A stretch of 64,000 nt of DNA from Cellulosimicrobium funkei (GTDB lineage: Bacteria; Actinomycetota; Actinomycetes; Actinomycetales; Cellulomonadaceae). Shown here in pieces: positions 26,113 to 34,757 of this stretch. The stretch is from contig NZ_JNBQ01000003.1 of assembly GCF_001019615.1 (NCBI RefSeq), positions 62,001-126,000 of the forward strand, in the 5' to 3' direction. Under the pieces are notes generated by a model. That model did not search any database. It was not told the DNA's origin and worked only from the letters and a program-made list of their open reading frames with translations. The position numbers and the translations under genes are program-made. Numbering within the stretch: position 1 is the stretch's first letter; each line of letters starts with the position of its first letter.

Positions 26113-27360
26113 ATGCGCACACCCCTGGACGTCCTCACGCTCGACGAGCTGCGGCGTCGGACGTCGGTGAAGTGGCGGGCGTTCGAGCCTGACGTGCTGC
26201 CGCTGTTCGTCGCGGAGATGGACGTCGCGCCGTGCGAGGCCGTGGTCGACGCCGTGACGGCGGCGCTGCGCGCGGGCGACACGGGGTACGACGTCGGCAC
26301 CACCTACGGCGAGGCGTACGCGCGGTTCGCGGCGCGACGGTGGGGCTGGTCGTTCGACGCGTCGACGTCGCGCACGCTCCCCGACGTGATGCTCGCGATC
26401 GTCGAGGTGCTGCGCGTGCTCACGGCCCCGGGGGACGCGGTCGTCGTGAACCCGCCGGTCTACCCGCCGTTCTACGGCTTCACCGCGAACGAGGGACGGC
26501 GCGTCGTCGACGCGCCGCTGGGCACCGACGGGCGGCTCGACCTCGACGCGCTCGAGCGCGCGTTCGCCGACGCGACGGGCGTCGCCGCGAACGGGCGCGG
26601 CCCCGGGAGCGGGCGCCGCGCCGTCTGGCTCGTGTGCAACCCGCAGAACCCCACCGGCACGACCCACACGCCCGCCGAGCTCGAGGCGGGGCTCGCGCTC
26701 GCCGCCCGGTACGGGGTGCGCGTCGTCGCGGACGAGATCCACGCGCCCCTCACCCGCCCCGGGCTCGACGGGCGCCCGGCGACGACCCACACGCCGCTCC
26801 TCGCCGTCCCGGGATCGGAGCAGGCCGTGGCGATCGTCTCCGCGTCCAAGGCCTGGAACCTCCCGGGCCTCAAGGCTGCGGCGGCCGTCGGGGGACCGGC
26901 CGTCGCCGACGACCTGCGCCGGATCCCGGAGGAGGCGAGCCACGGCGTGCAGCACGTGTCCGTGATCGCGCACGTCGCCGCGCTCGACCACGGCGAGGCA
27001 TGGCTCGACGCCGTCCTCGCGGGCGTCGAGCGCAACGCGTGGCTCCTCGCCGACCTCCTCGGGGAGCACCTGCCGGAGGTCGGCTACCGCCCCGGCGAGG
27101 CGACGTACCTCGCGTGGCTCGACTGTCGAAGGATCGACGGCGCTGCGACGGGCGTCGACCCGGTCGCCGGTGCCGCCGACCCGGCGCCCGCGAAGGACCC
27201 GCGCGGCTGGTTCCTCGACCGGGCGCGGGTCGCGCTGGAGGACGGGCGCCGGTTCGGCCCCGGCGGAGAGGGGCACGTGCGCCTCAACCTCGCGACCGGC
27301 GTCGACGTCCTCACGGAGGCGGTCGAGCGCATGGGGGAGTCGGTGCGCGCGGCGGTCTGA
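26113..27360 (+). CDS. PatB/MalY-type PLP-dependent aminotransferase or C-S lyase
   Basis: A 415-residue fold-type I PLP enzyme. The opening WRAFEPDVLPLFVAEMD is typical of the MalY/PatB cystathionine beta-lyase group. The segment NPPVYPPFYGF and CNPQNPTGT line the active site. SASKAWNLPGLK carries the PLP Schiff-base lysine, and HVRLNLAT holds the carboxylate-binding Arg. It probably cleaves cystathionine or other cysteine S-conjugates. A GGGAGGAG site precedes the ATG, downstream of an inverted repeat that could attenuate expression. The C-terminal region has an Ala/Pro insert (about 335-355). Confidence 0.87.
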   Translation: MRTPLDVLTLDELRRRTSVKWRAFEPDVLPLFVAEMDVAPCEAVVDAVTAALRAGDTGYDVGTTYGEAYARFAARRWGWSFDASTSRTLPDVMLAIVEVLRVLTAPGDAVVVNPPVYPPFYGFTANEGRRVVDAPLGTDGRLDLDALERAFADATGVAANGRGPGSGRRAVWLVCNPQNPTGTTHTPAELEAGLALAARYGVRVVADEIHAPLTRPGLDGRPATTHTPLLAVPGSEQAVAIVSASKAWNLPGLKAAAAVGGPAVADDLRRIPEEASHGVQHVSVIAHVAALDHGEAWLDAVLAGVERNAWLLADLLGEHLPEVGYRPGEATYLAWLDCRRIDGAATGVDPVAGAADPAPAKDPRGWFLDRARVALEDGRRFGPGGEGHVRLNLATGVDVLTEAVERMGESVRAAV

Positions 27361-27460
27361 GCGCGACGTGCCGGCCGTCGAGACGCAACCGCCCGATGAC
27401 TCCGCGCCGGCCGACCGGTCGGCATACCGACCGACGACCCACCACCCTCCGGAGGACCGC

Positions 27461-27751
27461 ATGCCGTTCGACCCCGTCGCCCTCGACCGCACGTTCACCG
27501 CGCCCGTCGGCGTCGACGTCAAGGGCGACACCTGGCCCTGCGTCGAGGTGCCCGACGCGCGAGACCTCTTCGGCTCGCTCCGGTCCGTCCGGGTCGACGC
27601 GACCGTCGACGGCGTGCCGCTGCGGAACGTCGGGCTGATGCCCACCGGCTCCGGCGGCCTGATGCTGTCGCTCAACGCGGCCGTGCGCAAGCGCCTCGGC
27701 AAGGACGTCGGCGACACGGTCACCGTCCGTCTCGAGCGCCGCCTGAGCTGA
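27461..27751 (+). CDS. DUF1905 domain protein (single domain)
   Basis: A 96-residue protein spanning just a DUF1905 beta-barrel, with the closing VGDTVTVRLERR typical of the family. It lacks the YdeI segment present in the other DUF1905 protein at 21980. GGAGG lies 6 bp before the ATG. Role unknown. Confidence 0.82.
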   Translation: MPFDPVALDRTFTAPVGVDVKGDTWPCVEVPDARDLFGSLRSVRVDATVDGVPLRNVGLMPTGSGGLMLSLNAAVRKRLGKDVGDTVTVRLERRLS

Positions 27752-27936
27752 GGCAAGGCCGCCCCGGCCACGCCCCGCACGGCGCCGACCCAGCGGGTCG
27801 CCGGGTCGCACGGGATGGGCAGTGCTCCCCATCGCGGCGAACGTCCGTGCCGCGTAGCGTCGGCGTGCGACCGTCCAGACGCGGCTGTCGACACGTGCGC
27901 GTGAGAGGACACGCGCAGGTGCGGGGAGGAGACGGC

Positions 27937-29436
27937 ATGAGCGGCATGTGGGGCGCCGACGTCCAGGCGCTGCGCGCGCTCGCGTCGAGCCTGCGGTCGG
28001 GCGCCGACGCGCTGCGGTCCCACCGCGCGCAGGTGACGTCCGTCGTCGACGCCGCGACCCGCTGGGAGGGCCCCGACGCCGCGGAGTTCCGCAGCGACTG
28101 GGCCGCGAGCCTCGGCCCCTCGCTCGCCACCACCGCGACCCTCCTCGACACCGCGGCGGACCAGCTCGCCGCCGACGCGGACCAGCAAGAGTCCGCGAGC
28201 AGCGACGGCGGTGGCGCCCCGGGTGGACCGGGCGGCGGTCCGACGTCGGGCCCCGGCGGCCAGCAGCCGACCGTCCCCACACCGACCCCCGGCGAGTACG
28301 CCGCGATGGACGCGAGCGAGCGCGCGGAGTGGCTCGAGAACGCGACGGACGCCCAGGTCGCCGCGCTCTACGCGCAGCTCGTGCGGCTCGGCGTCGACCC
28401 CGACTCCCCGGGGTTCTCCGACCTCGCCGTCGCGCACTGGACCCGCGTCGCCGCCGCCGAGGCGGGCTTCGACTTCGCCGACTGGGACCCGTCCGCCGGG
28501 GCGTCGGCCAACCGCGAGATCATCGAGGGCGTCTACACGTACTACGGCGAGCTCTACCTCGACAACCCGTGGATGCAGTGGGCCGGCATGGCCGCGATGA
28601 TCGGGCCGTCGTTCGCCGCCGGATTCTTCGACCTCGACATGATGCGGCAGCTCGCGCAGGGCGTCGCGAGCGGCGCCCAGGCGCTCCCGCCCGGCGTCGA
28701 CCGCGCGGCGCTCGAGGCGATCGCGACCATGTCCGACGCCGAGCTCGGGTTCTACGAGAACCAGTTCCTGTCGATGCAGCGCGAGATCTTCGTCGACCAG
28801 GCCGTCATGCACGAGGCGTACCTGAACGGCGGCATGGAGGAGATGGAGCGGCTGCTCGAGGCCGGCGTCATCGACGACGCCGCGTACCAGGCCTGGGCGG
28901 ACATCGAGGCCGGGCGGGGCGGCGACGCGCAGGCGCTCGCGGACGGCAACACCGCGCTGCTGTGGCGCGAGCAGAACCAGATCATCGCGGACGACTGGCA
29001 GACCATGCGCGGCCACCCCGTCACGGGCGAGGCGTTCACCTACCTCATGACGCTCGTCGGCGAGCCGTCCATCCCGGGCGCGGGCACGTACGCGCAGTAC
29101 GACCCCTTCACGGTGAGCGTCGAGACGCCCGGCCCGGAGAACCTCGGCATCCCGTTCACGGGCATCTCGTTCGACAACCCCGTCCAGGGGACCGTGACGG
29201 TCGAGACGCCGCTCCCGGGCGGCAACATCGCCGACCAGGGGACCCGCTGGGAGTACATCTCGAACGACACGCTGCCCGCGTACCAGCAGCTCGTCACGCA
29301 GCACCCGGACCAGGCCGCGCAGATCATCGGCACCGACGTGTCCGACCGGATCGACGACTACCGGCTCACGAACCCCGCCCGCATCGGCCGCATCCTTGAC
29401 AGACTGACCGAGTGGGACGTGGACGTGGACCAGTGA
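27937..29436 (+). CDS. WXG100-like N-terminal domain protein with unknown C-terminal region
   Basis: A 499-residue protein. Residues 1-88 are two amphipathic helices joined by a WEG turn (RWEGPDAAEF), which fits the WXG100/ESAT-6 superfamily used by type VII secretion. A Gly/Ser/Pro-rich linker (about 88-115) follows. The remaining 385 residues have no domain I recognise; they are acidic with regular helices and end in RIGRILDRLTEWDVDVDQ. No Cys is seen. No toxin motif, immunity gene or EccC-type ATPase is nearby, so secretion is inference. GGGGAGGA precedes the ATG. The downstream lipoprotein overlaps the stop by 4 bp and is likely a partner. Confidence 0.75.
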   Translation: MSGMWGADVQALRALASSLRSGADALRSHRAQVTSVVDAATRWEGPDAAEFRSDWAASLGPSLATTATLLDTAADQLAADADQQESASSDGGGAPGGPGGGPTSGPGGQQPTVPTPTPGEYAAMDASERAEWLENATDAQVAALYAQLVRLGVDPDSPGFSDLAVAHWTRVAAAEAGFDFADWDPSAGASANREIIEGVYTYYGELYLDNPWMQWAGMAAMIGPSFAAGFFDLDMMRQLAQGVASGAQALPPGVDRAALEAIATMSDAELGFYENQFLSMQREIFVDQAVMHEAYLNGGMEEMERLLEAGVIDDAAYQAWADIEAGRGGDAQALADGNTALLWREQNQIIADDWQTMRGHPVTGEAFTYLMTLVGEPSIPGAGTYAQYDPFTVSVETPGPENLGIPFTGISFDNPVQGTVTVETPLPGGNIADQGTRWEYISNDTLPAYQQLVTQHPDQAAQIIGTDVSDRIDDYRLTNPARIGRILDRLTEWDVDVDQ

Positions 29437-30107
29437 GCCGGCTCGGAGCGGGCGGGCGGCGACGGGCGGCGCGGGCCGCGGTCGTCCTGCTCGCCGGGTC
29501 GCTCGCCCTGGCGGGGTGCACGGTGACGTTCGGCGACCCGGACGACGCGACCACGGCCCCGGGCGGGACGAGCACGGCGCCCGGCGGGGCGTCGTCGGGC
29601 GGCGAGGCCGGGACGACGACGATCGACGACATCGAGAGGGGCGAGCCCATGCGCTGGGACGTGAGCAGGCCGATCACCGCGGAGTCCGTGGGGCTGGGCG
29701 AGTCGCAGGCCGTCGTGCAGGTGCCCGACGGCGCGGCGCAGGTCGAGCTGACCCTCCCCGACGGGACGTGGTCGACGACGGCCGAGGAGCTGACGATCCA
29801 GCCGCGCCGCGGCTACGTGAGCACGATCAACGTGTTCCGCACCCTGTCCGGCGGGCAGGCGGTCCACGACCAGCTCGTCTCCGACGCCGAGGTCCTCGGC
29901 TTCCCCCGCTCCCAGGTCGACCGCTGGCTCGACGAGCTGCCCGCGTCGCTCGACGCGTCGCGCGCGGGTGGGACGCGCGAGCGGACCGGGATCAACGGCT
30001 CCAACGGCGACGTCGTGACCTCCGTGCAGATCAGTCACGAGCCCGGCCCGGGCGGCGACGAGAGCATCCGCCTCTGGTACGCGATCAGCCCGGTCACCCC
30101 GGACTGA
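29433..30107 (+). CDS. Lipoprotein coupled to the WXG100-like protein
   Basis: A 224-residue predicted lipoprotein. The basic N-terminus GGRRRAARA, hydrophobic core and lipobox LALAGC give a Cys-anchored exterior protein. A Thr/Gly/Ser-rich linker precedes a compact domain ending IRLWYAISPVTPD. I do not recognise the domain. Start GTG overlaps the WXG100-like stop by 4 bp. The tight coupling suggests a surface complex or an antagonist of the upstream protein. Confidence 0.8.
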   Translation: MSRLGAGGRRRAARAAVVLLAGSLALAGCTVTFGDPDDATTAPGGTSTAPGGASSGGEAGTTTIDDIERGEPMRWDVSRPITAESVGLGESQAVVQVPDGAAQVELTLPDGTWSTTAEELTIQPRRGYVSTINVFRTLSGGQAVHDQLVSDAEVLGFPRSQVDRWLDELPASLDASRAGGTRERTGINGSNGDVVTSVQISHEPGPGGDESIRLWYAISPVTPD

Positions 30108-30152
30108 GGCTGCCCCGCGGTCGCGGCCGCCGGGCAGGACGTGAAGAAGCCG

Positions 30153-30177
30153 GGGACGAACCGGGCCGGTTCGTCCC
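30153..30177. terminator. Terminator hairpin
   Basis: Perfect 11-bp arms GGGACGAACCG and CGGTTCGTCCC with a 3-nt loop, 45 bp after the lipoprotein stop and before the penicillin-binding protein gene. Confidence 0.75.
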
Positions 30178-30250
30178 GAGCGTCCGGGACGTCCGGGGGG
30201 TGGGGTAGCGTCCCTCCCGTCCCGAACGGCACGGAGCAGGGGAGCAGCGA

Positions 30251-32242
30251 GTGAGCAGCGTCGCGCACGACCACGGCCGGACGACCACGCAGGGCCGGCC
30301 GCGGGTCCGGCACCGGGCCGTGCGCTGGGCGAGCGCCGCGGCGCTCGCCCCCGTCCTGGCCCTGCCGCTCGCGGCCTGCACGCCCGACCGGCCGGAGGCG
30401 CAGGACGCGGCGGACGCGCTCGCGCACGCGATCCAGGCGGGCGACGTGAGCGGGCTGGAGTTCCGCAACGGCGCGGCCACGGACGTCCAGGGCCACCTCG
30501 AGGCCGTGCTCGAGCCGCTCGCGCCGTACGAGCGCACGGTCGAGGTCTCGCAGGTGGACGTCGTCGAGGAGGGTGACGACGCGGGCGACCGCGCGACGGC
30601 GACGCTCGCCTACCGCTGGGAGGTCGCGGGCGAGCAGGCCTGGGAGTACACGACGACGGCCGAGCTGTCGTTCGCGGAGGCGGCCGACGGGGAGGACGGG
30701 CCCGGGGCGTGGGACGTCGTGTGGGAGCCGGACGTGCTCGTCCCCGAGCTCGGCCAGGGCGACCGGATCGCGGTGAACCGCGTGCCCGCCGTGCGCGCGG
30801 GCATCCTCGGTGCCGACGACGTCCCGATCGTCCAGGACCGGCCGGTGTACCGCATCGGCGTCGACAAGACGCTCGTCGCCTCGGGCGCGTGGGACCGCGC
30901 AGCACGGGAGCTCGCCGCGGTCGTCGGGCTCGACCCCGAGGAGTACGCGCAGCGCGTCGCCGGGGCGGGGGAGAAGGCGTTCGTCGAGGCGATCACGGTG
31001 CGCACCGAGGACACCGCGGGCGTGGACGTCGACGCGGCGCGCGGCGTCGACGGGGTCCGCGTGGTCGACGACGAGCTGCCGCTCGCCCCGACGCGCGAGT
31101 TCGCGCGCCCCATCCTCGGGCGCGTGGGGGACGCGACGGCGGAGATCGTCGAGGAGTCCGAGGGGGCGGTCGCCGCGGGCGACCAGGTCGGTCTCTCGGG
31201 CCTCCAGCGCCAGTACGACGAGCAGCTCCGCGGTGTCCCGGGCCTGTCGATCGAGGTCGTGCCGGGCGAGGGCGACGCGGAGGGGGAGACGACGGAGGTC
31301 TTCGCGGTCGACCCGGTGGACGGCATCCCGCTCAGCACGACCCTCCGGCCGGACATGCAGGTCGCGGCCGAGGCGGTGCTGGCGGGGCAGGGACCGAGCG
31401 CGATCGTCGCGATCCAGCCCTCGACGGGCGCGGTGCTGGCCGCGGCGAGCTCGACGGCGGGCGAAGGGCTCTCGACCGCGACGACCGGACAGTACGCGCC
31501 GGGCTCGACGTTCAAGGTCGCGACGACGCTCGCGATGCTGCGCGCGGGGCTCACGCCCGACACGACGGTCGCGTGCCCGCCCACGATCTCCGTGGACGGC
31601 CGCGAGTTCCAGAACGTCCCGGGCTACCCGACGGCGGCCCTCGGCGACGTGCCGCTGCGCACCGCGTTCGCCAACTCGTGCAACACCGCGATGATCGGGC
31701 AGCGGGACACGGTGACGCAGCAGGCGCTGCACGACGCCGCGGCGTCGCTCGGGCTGGGCGTCGAGTCCGAGCTGGGGGCGCCCGCGTTCTTCGGCGACGT
31801 CCCGACCGACTCGCAGGGCACCGAGCACGCGGCGTCGATGATCGGGCAGGGCAAGGTCCAGGCCTCGCCGCTCGCGATGGCGACGGTCGCGGCGAGCGTC
31901 GCCGCCGGGCACACGGTGTCCCCCGTCATGGTCCACCCGGACGTGCAGACCGTCGCCGACGAGGAGCCTGCGGGCACCCTCACGGAGGAGGAGGCGACGA
32001 CGCTGCGCGGCCTCATGCGCGCCGTCGTCACCGAGGGCTCGGCGTCCGTCCTCCAGGACCTCCCGGGCGAGCCGGGCGCCAAGACGGGCACGGCCCAGTA
32101 CGGCGACGGCAGCCAGTCCCACGCGTGGATGATCGCGACCCAGGGCGACCTCGCGGTGGCGGTGTTCGTCGAGACGGGCGACGGCGGCGCCGTCACCGCG
32201 GGCCCGCTGATGCACGCGTTCCTCGACGCGCCGAACGGCTGA
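30251..32242 (+). CDS. Penicillin-binding transpeptidase with MecA-type N-terminal domain
   Basis: A 663-residue class B-type PBP. A membrane/lipobox region (LPLAACTPD) anchors it outside. An NTF2-like MecA_N domain spans about 45-160, a PBP dimer domain about 160-360, and a transpeptidase domain follows with Ser419 in GSTFK, Ser476 in NSCN, and KTGTAQ at 611-616. It cross-links peptidoglycan and is a beta-lactam target. MecA-type N-termini occur both in resistant PBP2a and in ordinary actinobacterial PBPs, so resistance cannot be claimed. GTG start after GGAG. Confidence 0.92.
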   Translation: MSSVAHDHGRTTTQGRPRVRHRAVRWASAAALAPVLALPLAACTPDRPEAQDAADALAHAIQAGDVSGLEFRNGAATDVQGHLEAVLEPLAPYERTVEVSQVDVVEEGDDAGDRATATLAYRWEVAGEQAWEYTTTAELSFAEAADGEDGPGAWDVVWEPDVLVPELGQGDRIAVNRVPAVRAGILGADDVPIVQDRPVYRIGVDKTLVASGAWDRAARELAAVVGLDPEEYAQRVAGAGEKAFVEAITVRTEDTAGVDVDAARGVDGVRVVDDELPLAPTREFARPILGRVGDATAEIVEESEGAVAAGDQVGLSGLQRQYDEQLRGVPGLSIEVVPGEGDAEGETTEVFAVDPVDGIPLSTTLRPDMQVAAEAVLAGQGPSAIVAIQPSTGAVLAAASSTAGEGLSTATTGQYAPGSTFKVATTLAMLRAGLTPDTTVACPPTISVDGREFQNVPGYPTAALGDVPLRTAFANSCNTAMIGQRDTVTQQALHDAAASLGLGVESELGAPAFFGDVPTDSQGTEHAASMIGQGKVQASPLAMATVAASVAAGHTVSPVMVHPDVQTVADEEPAGTLTEEEATTLRGLMRAVVTEGSASVLQDLPGEPGAKTGTAQYGDGSQSHAWMIATQGDLAVAVFVETGDGGAVTAGPLMHAFLDAPNG

Positions 32243-32303
32243 TCGTCGCTCTCCTCCGGCGTCCGGAATAGGACCGGGCGCCGGGTGGTTGACCACGAAC
32301 GGG

Positions 32304-32309
32304 TATGAT
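32304..32309 (+). promoter_or_regulatory. Candidate -10 element of the leader/symporter transcript
   Basis: TATGAT, a near-perfect -10 hexamer rare in this GC-rich sequence, lies about 65 bp before the leader peptide start. A TTGACC nearby is too close to be its -35 partner. Confidence 0.45.
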
Positions 32310-32374
32310 CGGTTGCCGCGGGCGTCGATCTGCCCGCCTCGTCAGCGAGAACCCACCGTTCCGGGAGAACCTTC

Positions 32375-32458
32375 GTGTTCGTCAGCGTGCCTGCCTGGCA
32401 GCTCACCCAGCGCCGCGACGTCGACCTTCGTCGAGTCGCCAGCGCGCTGTGTCGCTGA
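32375..32458 (+). CDS. Predicted cysteine-sensing leader peptide (27 aa)
   Basis: A GTG-started ORF with GGGAGA at proper spacing, encoding VFVSVPAW followed by the signature RRDVDLRRVASALCR just before the TGA. This C-terminal pattern (R-R-x-V-D-L-x-R-V-x-S-A-x-C-R) is the hallmark of short actinobacterial leader peptides found ahead of sulfur and cysteine genes. The penultimate Cys codon could stall ribosomes when cysteinyl-tRNA is low and so control the downstream symporter, whose start is 235 bp away. The intervening leader is GC-rich with a small GGTCGC/GCGACC hairpin near 32512, but no single terminator stands out. Confidence 0.8.
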   Translation: MFVSVPAWQLTQRRDVDLRRVASALCR

Positions 32459-32693
32459 CCCCCCGTCGCCGCTGACGCCTCTCCGCCTCCGCACACCCGT
32501 CAGGACCCCGGGTCGCCTCGCGACCTGAGCCGCTGACGCGCGTGGCGCGCCCTCGCCGTCGGGCCGCAGGTCACCTCTGTGCCCTGCATCCCGCCCCGGG
32601 CCGCGCTGCTGCCGGCGCCCCGCGACGACGTCCCGAGCCCCTCTCCCGAGAGCGGGCGCTCGTGCGCCCGCGTCACCCCCCGAAAGGTCCCCT
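32459..32693 (+). promoter_or_regulatory. Leader region between peptide and symporter
   Basis: This 235-bp untranslated stretch has no convincing ORF. It holds repeated GCCGCTGACGC-like segments and a short GGTCGC/GCGACC hairpin that may act as attenuator elements. GAAAGG near the end serves as ribosome-binding site for the symporter. Confidence 0.45.
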
Positions 32694-34202
32694 GTGTCCT
32701 CGACCCCCTCGTCGGCCGTCTCGAAGGCCGACCCGCAGCAGGCGAGCCAGGCCCCGGCCTCGGCGCCCGCGAAGAAGAAGCGCCGGTTCCCCTCGTTCAG
32801 CGTCCAGATCCTGCTCGGCCTCGCGGTCGGCGTCGGCCTCGGTGCGGTCGCCCTCGCCATGGGTCCGCAGGACGCGGCCGGCGAGGTCCCCAACGGCCTG
32901 ACGACGACGCTCGACACGATCGGCTCGTCGTTCGTCACGCTGCTCAAGGCCGTCGTGCCGCCGCTCATCTTCACCGCGATCGTCGCGTCGATCGCGAACC
33001 TGCGCACCGTCACCAACGCCGCGCGCCTCGCGGGCCAGACGCTCCTGTGGTTCGCCATCACCGCGGCGATCTCCGTGGCCGTCGGCATCGGCCTGGGCCT
33101 GCTGTTCCAGCCGGGCAACCGCGCGTCGGTCTCGCTCGACGCGGCGTCCGAGCCGGGCCGCACCGGCACGTGGCTCGACTTCCTCAACGGCCTCATCCCG
33201 GGCAACGTCCTGGGCCTCGGCGCGAGCACGCAGGTCGAGGTGAGCGACGCCGGCGCGAGCGCCAGCACGTCGGTGAACTTCAACGTCCTGCAGATCCTCG
33301 TCGTCGCGCTGGTCATCGGCATCGCGGCGCTCAAGTCGGGCAAGAAGGCGGACCCGTTCCTCGCGTTCAACCGCTCCGCGCTCGCGATCGTGCAGAAGGT
33401 CCTGTGGTGGATCATCCGCCTCGCACCGATCGGCACCGCCGGCCTCATCGGCTACGCCATCGCGGCGTACGGCTGGACGTCGCTCGCGTCGCTCGCATGG
33501 TTCGCCGTCGCGATCTACGTCGGCCTCGCGGTCGTGCTGTTCGTCGTCTACCCGATCCTCCTGCGCACCAACGGCCTGAAGGTCTCGAGCTACTTCAAGG
33601 GCGCCTGGCCCGCGATCCAGCTCGCGTTCGTCTCGCGCTCCTCGATCGGCACGCTGCCCGTGACGCAGCGCGTCACCGAGCGCAACCTCGGCGTCCCGAG
33701 CGAGTACGCGTCGTTCGCCGTGCCGCTGGCCGCGACCACCAAGATGGACGGTTGCGCCTCGATCTACCCGGCCATCTCGGCGATCTTCGTCGCGCAGATC
33801 TTCGGCATCGACCTGTCGATCACCGACTACCTGCTCATCGCGTTCGTGTCCGTCGTCGGCTCCGCCGCGACCGCGGGTCTCACCGGCGCGATCGTCATGC
33901 TGACCCTCACGCTCTCGACCGTGGGCCTGCCGCTCGCGGGAGTGGGTCTGCTGCTCGCGATCGACCCGATCCTCGACATGGGCCGCACCGCGGTGAACGT
34001 CGCGGGCCAGGCGCTCGTGCCGACCATCGTGGCCAAGCGCGAGGGCATCCTCGACCTCGAGCAGTACGAGGCCGCCACGGCCGAGGACCTCTTCGTGGAC
34101 GAGGACGACGACGCGTCGTCCGAGCCGACCACCGAGGCCACGTCCGAGGCCACGAAGGCCGCGCCGTCGGGCGCGAAGGAGCCGGTAGGCGCCCCCGCCT
34201 GA
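32694..34202 (+). CDS. Dicarboxylate/amino acid:cation symporter (DAACS), probable cystine importer
   Basis: A 502-residue DAACS-family transporter. It has about eight hydrophobic helices and both re-entrant loops: SRSSIGTLPVT (the Ser-rich HP1) and TTKMDGCASIYPAI. The substrate region DMGRTAVNVAGQA is conserved. Family members carry glutamate, C4-dicarboxylates or L-cystine (TcyP). The Cys-type leader peptide ahead of it makes cystine the best guess. N- and C-terminal tails are Ala/Ser-rich and acidic respectively. GTG start after GAAAGG. A very strong hairpin follows the stop. Confidence 0.88.
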   Translation: MSSTPSSAVSKADPQQASQAPASAPAKKKRRFPSFSVQILLGLAVGVGLGAVALAMGPQDAAGEVPNGLTTTLDTIGSSFVTLLKAVVPPLIFTAIVASIANLRTVTNAARLAGQTLLWFAITAAISVAVGIGLGLLFQPGNRASVSLDAASEPGRTGTWLDFLNGLIPGNVLGLGASTQVEVSDAGASASTSVNFNVLQILVVALVIGIAALKSGKKADPFLAFNRSALAIVQKVLWWIIRLAPIGTAGLIGYAIAAYGWTSLASLAWFAVAIYVGLAVVLFVVYPILLRTNGLKVSSYFKGAWPAIQLAFVSRSSIGTLPVTQRVTERNLGVPSEYASFAVPLAATTKMDGCASIYPAISAIFVAQIFGIDLSITDYLLIAFVSVVGSAATAGLTGAIVMLTLTLSTVGLPLAGVGLLLAIDPILDMGRTAVNVAGQALVPTIVAKREGILDLEQYEAATAEDLFVDEDDDASSEPTTEATSEATKAAPSGAKEPVGAPA

Positions 34203-34288
34203 CGCCGAACACGCGCTCACGCGCTGTCGAACACGACATGGGTGCCGTTATCCACGGGATAACGGCACCCATGTCGTTCTCGGCGTCA
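34202..34288. terminator. Nested bidirectional terminator
   Basis: A perfect 21-bp inner stem (34234-34254 with 34258-34278) with a 3-nt loop is enclosed by an 8-bp outer stem GACGCCGA/TCGGCGTC. It covers the end of the symporter and the end of the convergent SHOCT gene. Confidence 0.9.
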
Positions 34289-34597
34289 GGGCTGGGGGCG
34301 ATCCTCGCGCAGGACCGTGAGGCGCGAGCGGTACTCCTGCTCGTCGATCTCGCCGCGCGCGTACCGCTCGCCGAGGATCGCGACCGGGTCAGGGCCCGCC
34401 GTCCGCCACGCGCCGGGGCCGCCCGGGCCCCAGCCGCGACGCGCGCGGCGGGCGATCAGGAAGATCACGGACGCGAACAGCAGGAACCACAGCAGGGGGA
34501 AGACGAACCACCACGGCCCGGGCCCCCAGCCGGCGTGCGCGACGTGCGCGACGGCCTCCGTGGGGACCACGGCGGCCCCGGTGAGTGCGGTGAGCAT
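34286..34597 (-). CDS. SHOCT domain membrane protein
   Basis: A 103-residue protein with one strong membrane helix (WWFVFPLLWFLLFASVIFLIA) and a C-terminal SHOCT motif (DPVAILGERYARGEIDEQEYRSRL). SHOCT segments are short oligomerisation motifs with unknown role. It lies convergent to the symporter and downstream of the two-component regulator pair on the same strand, separated by two small hairpins. Confidence 0.85.
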   Translation of the reverse strand: MLTALTGAAVVPTEAVAHVAHAGWGPGPWWFVFPLLWFLLFASVIFLIARRARRGWGPGGPGAWRTAGPDPVAILGERYARGEIDEQEYRSRLTVLREDRPQP

Positions 34598-34619
34598 GAC
34601 GACCTCCGGTGTCGGTGCA

Positions 34620-34656
34620 CCCCGCCGGTCGGCGGGGGCGGCCGCCTTCCGGCCGC
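34620..34656. terminator. Twin small hairpins after response regulator
   Basis: CCCCGCCG/CGGCGGGG (34620-34637) and directly abutting GCGGCCG/CGGCCGC (34638-34656). They lie downstream of the response regulator gene on the minus strand and could end its transcript. Confidence 0.5.
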
Positions 34657-34757
34657 ACCTCCAGGCTTCCCGTCGCCCGACGCCGCGTCGTCACCCGTGC
34701 GTGCCGACCTCGCTCGTCCCGTGGTGCCGGTCGGCCCCGTGGCGCCCTGGGAGACGG

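Noticed and set aside
34139-34202. Repetitive Thr/Ala/Glu codons at the symporter C-terminus as a possible tandem repeat
   Set aside because: This is a short low-complexity acidic tail, common in membrane proteins, without a regular DNA period.
34247-34256. TTATCCACG resembling a DnaA box
   Set aside because: It is one arm of a perfect 21-bp terminator stem and is isolated; no dnaA, dnaN or other boxes are nearby, so it is not an origin.
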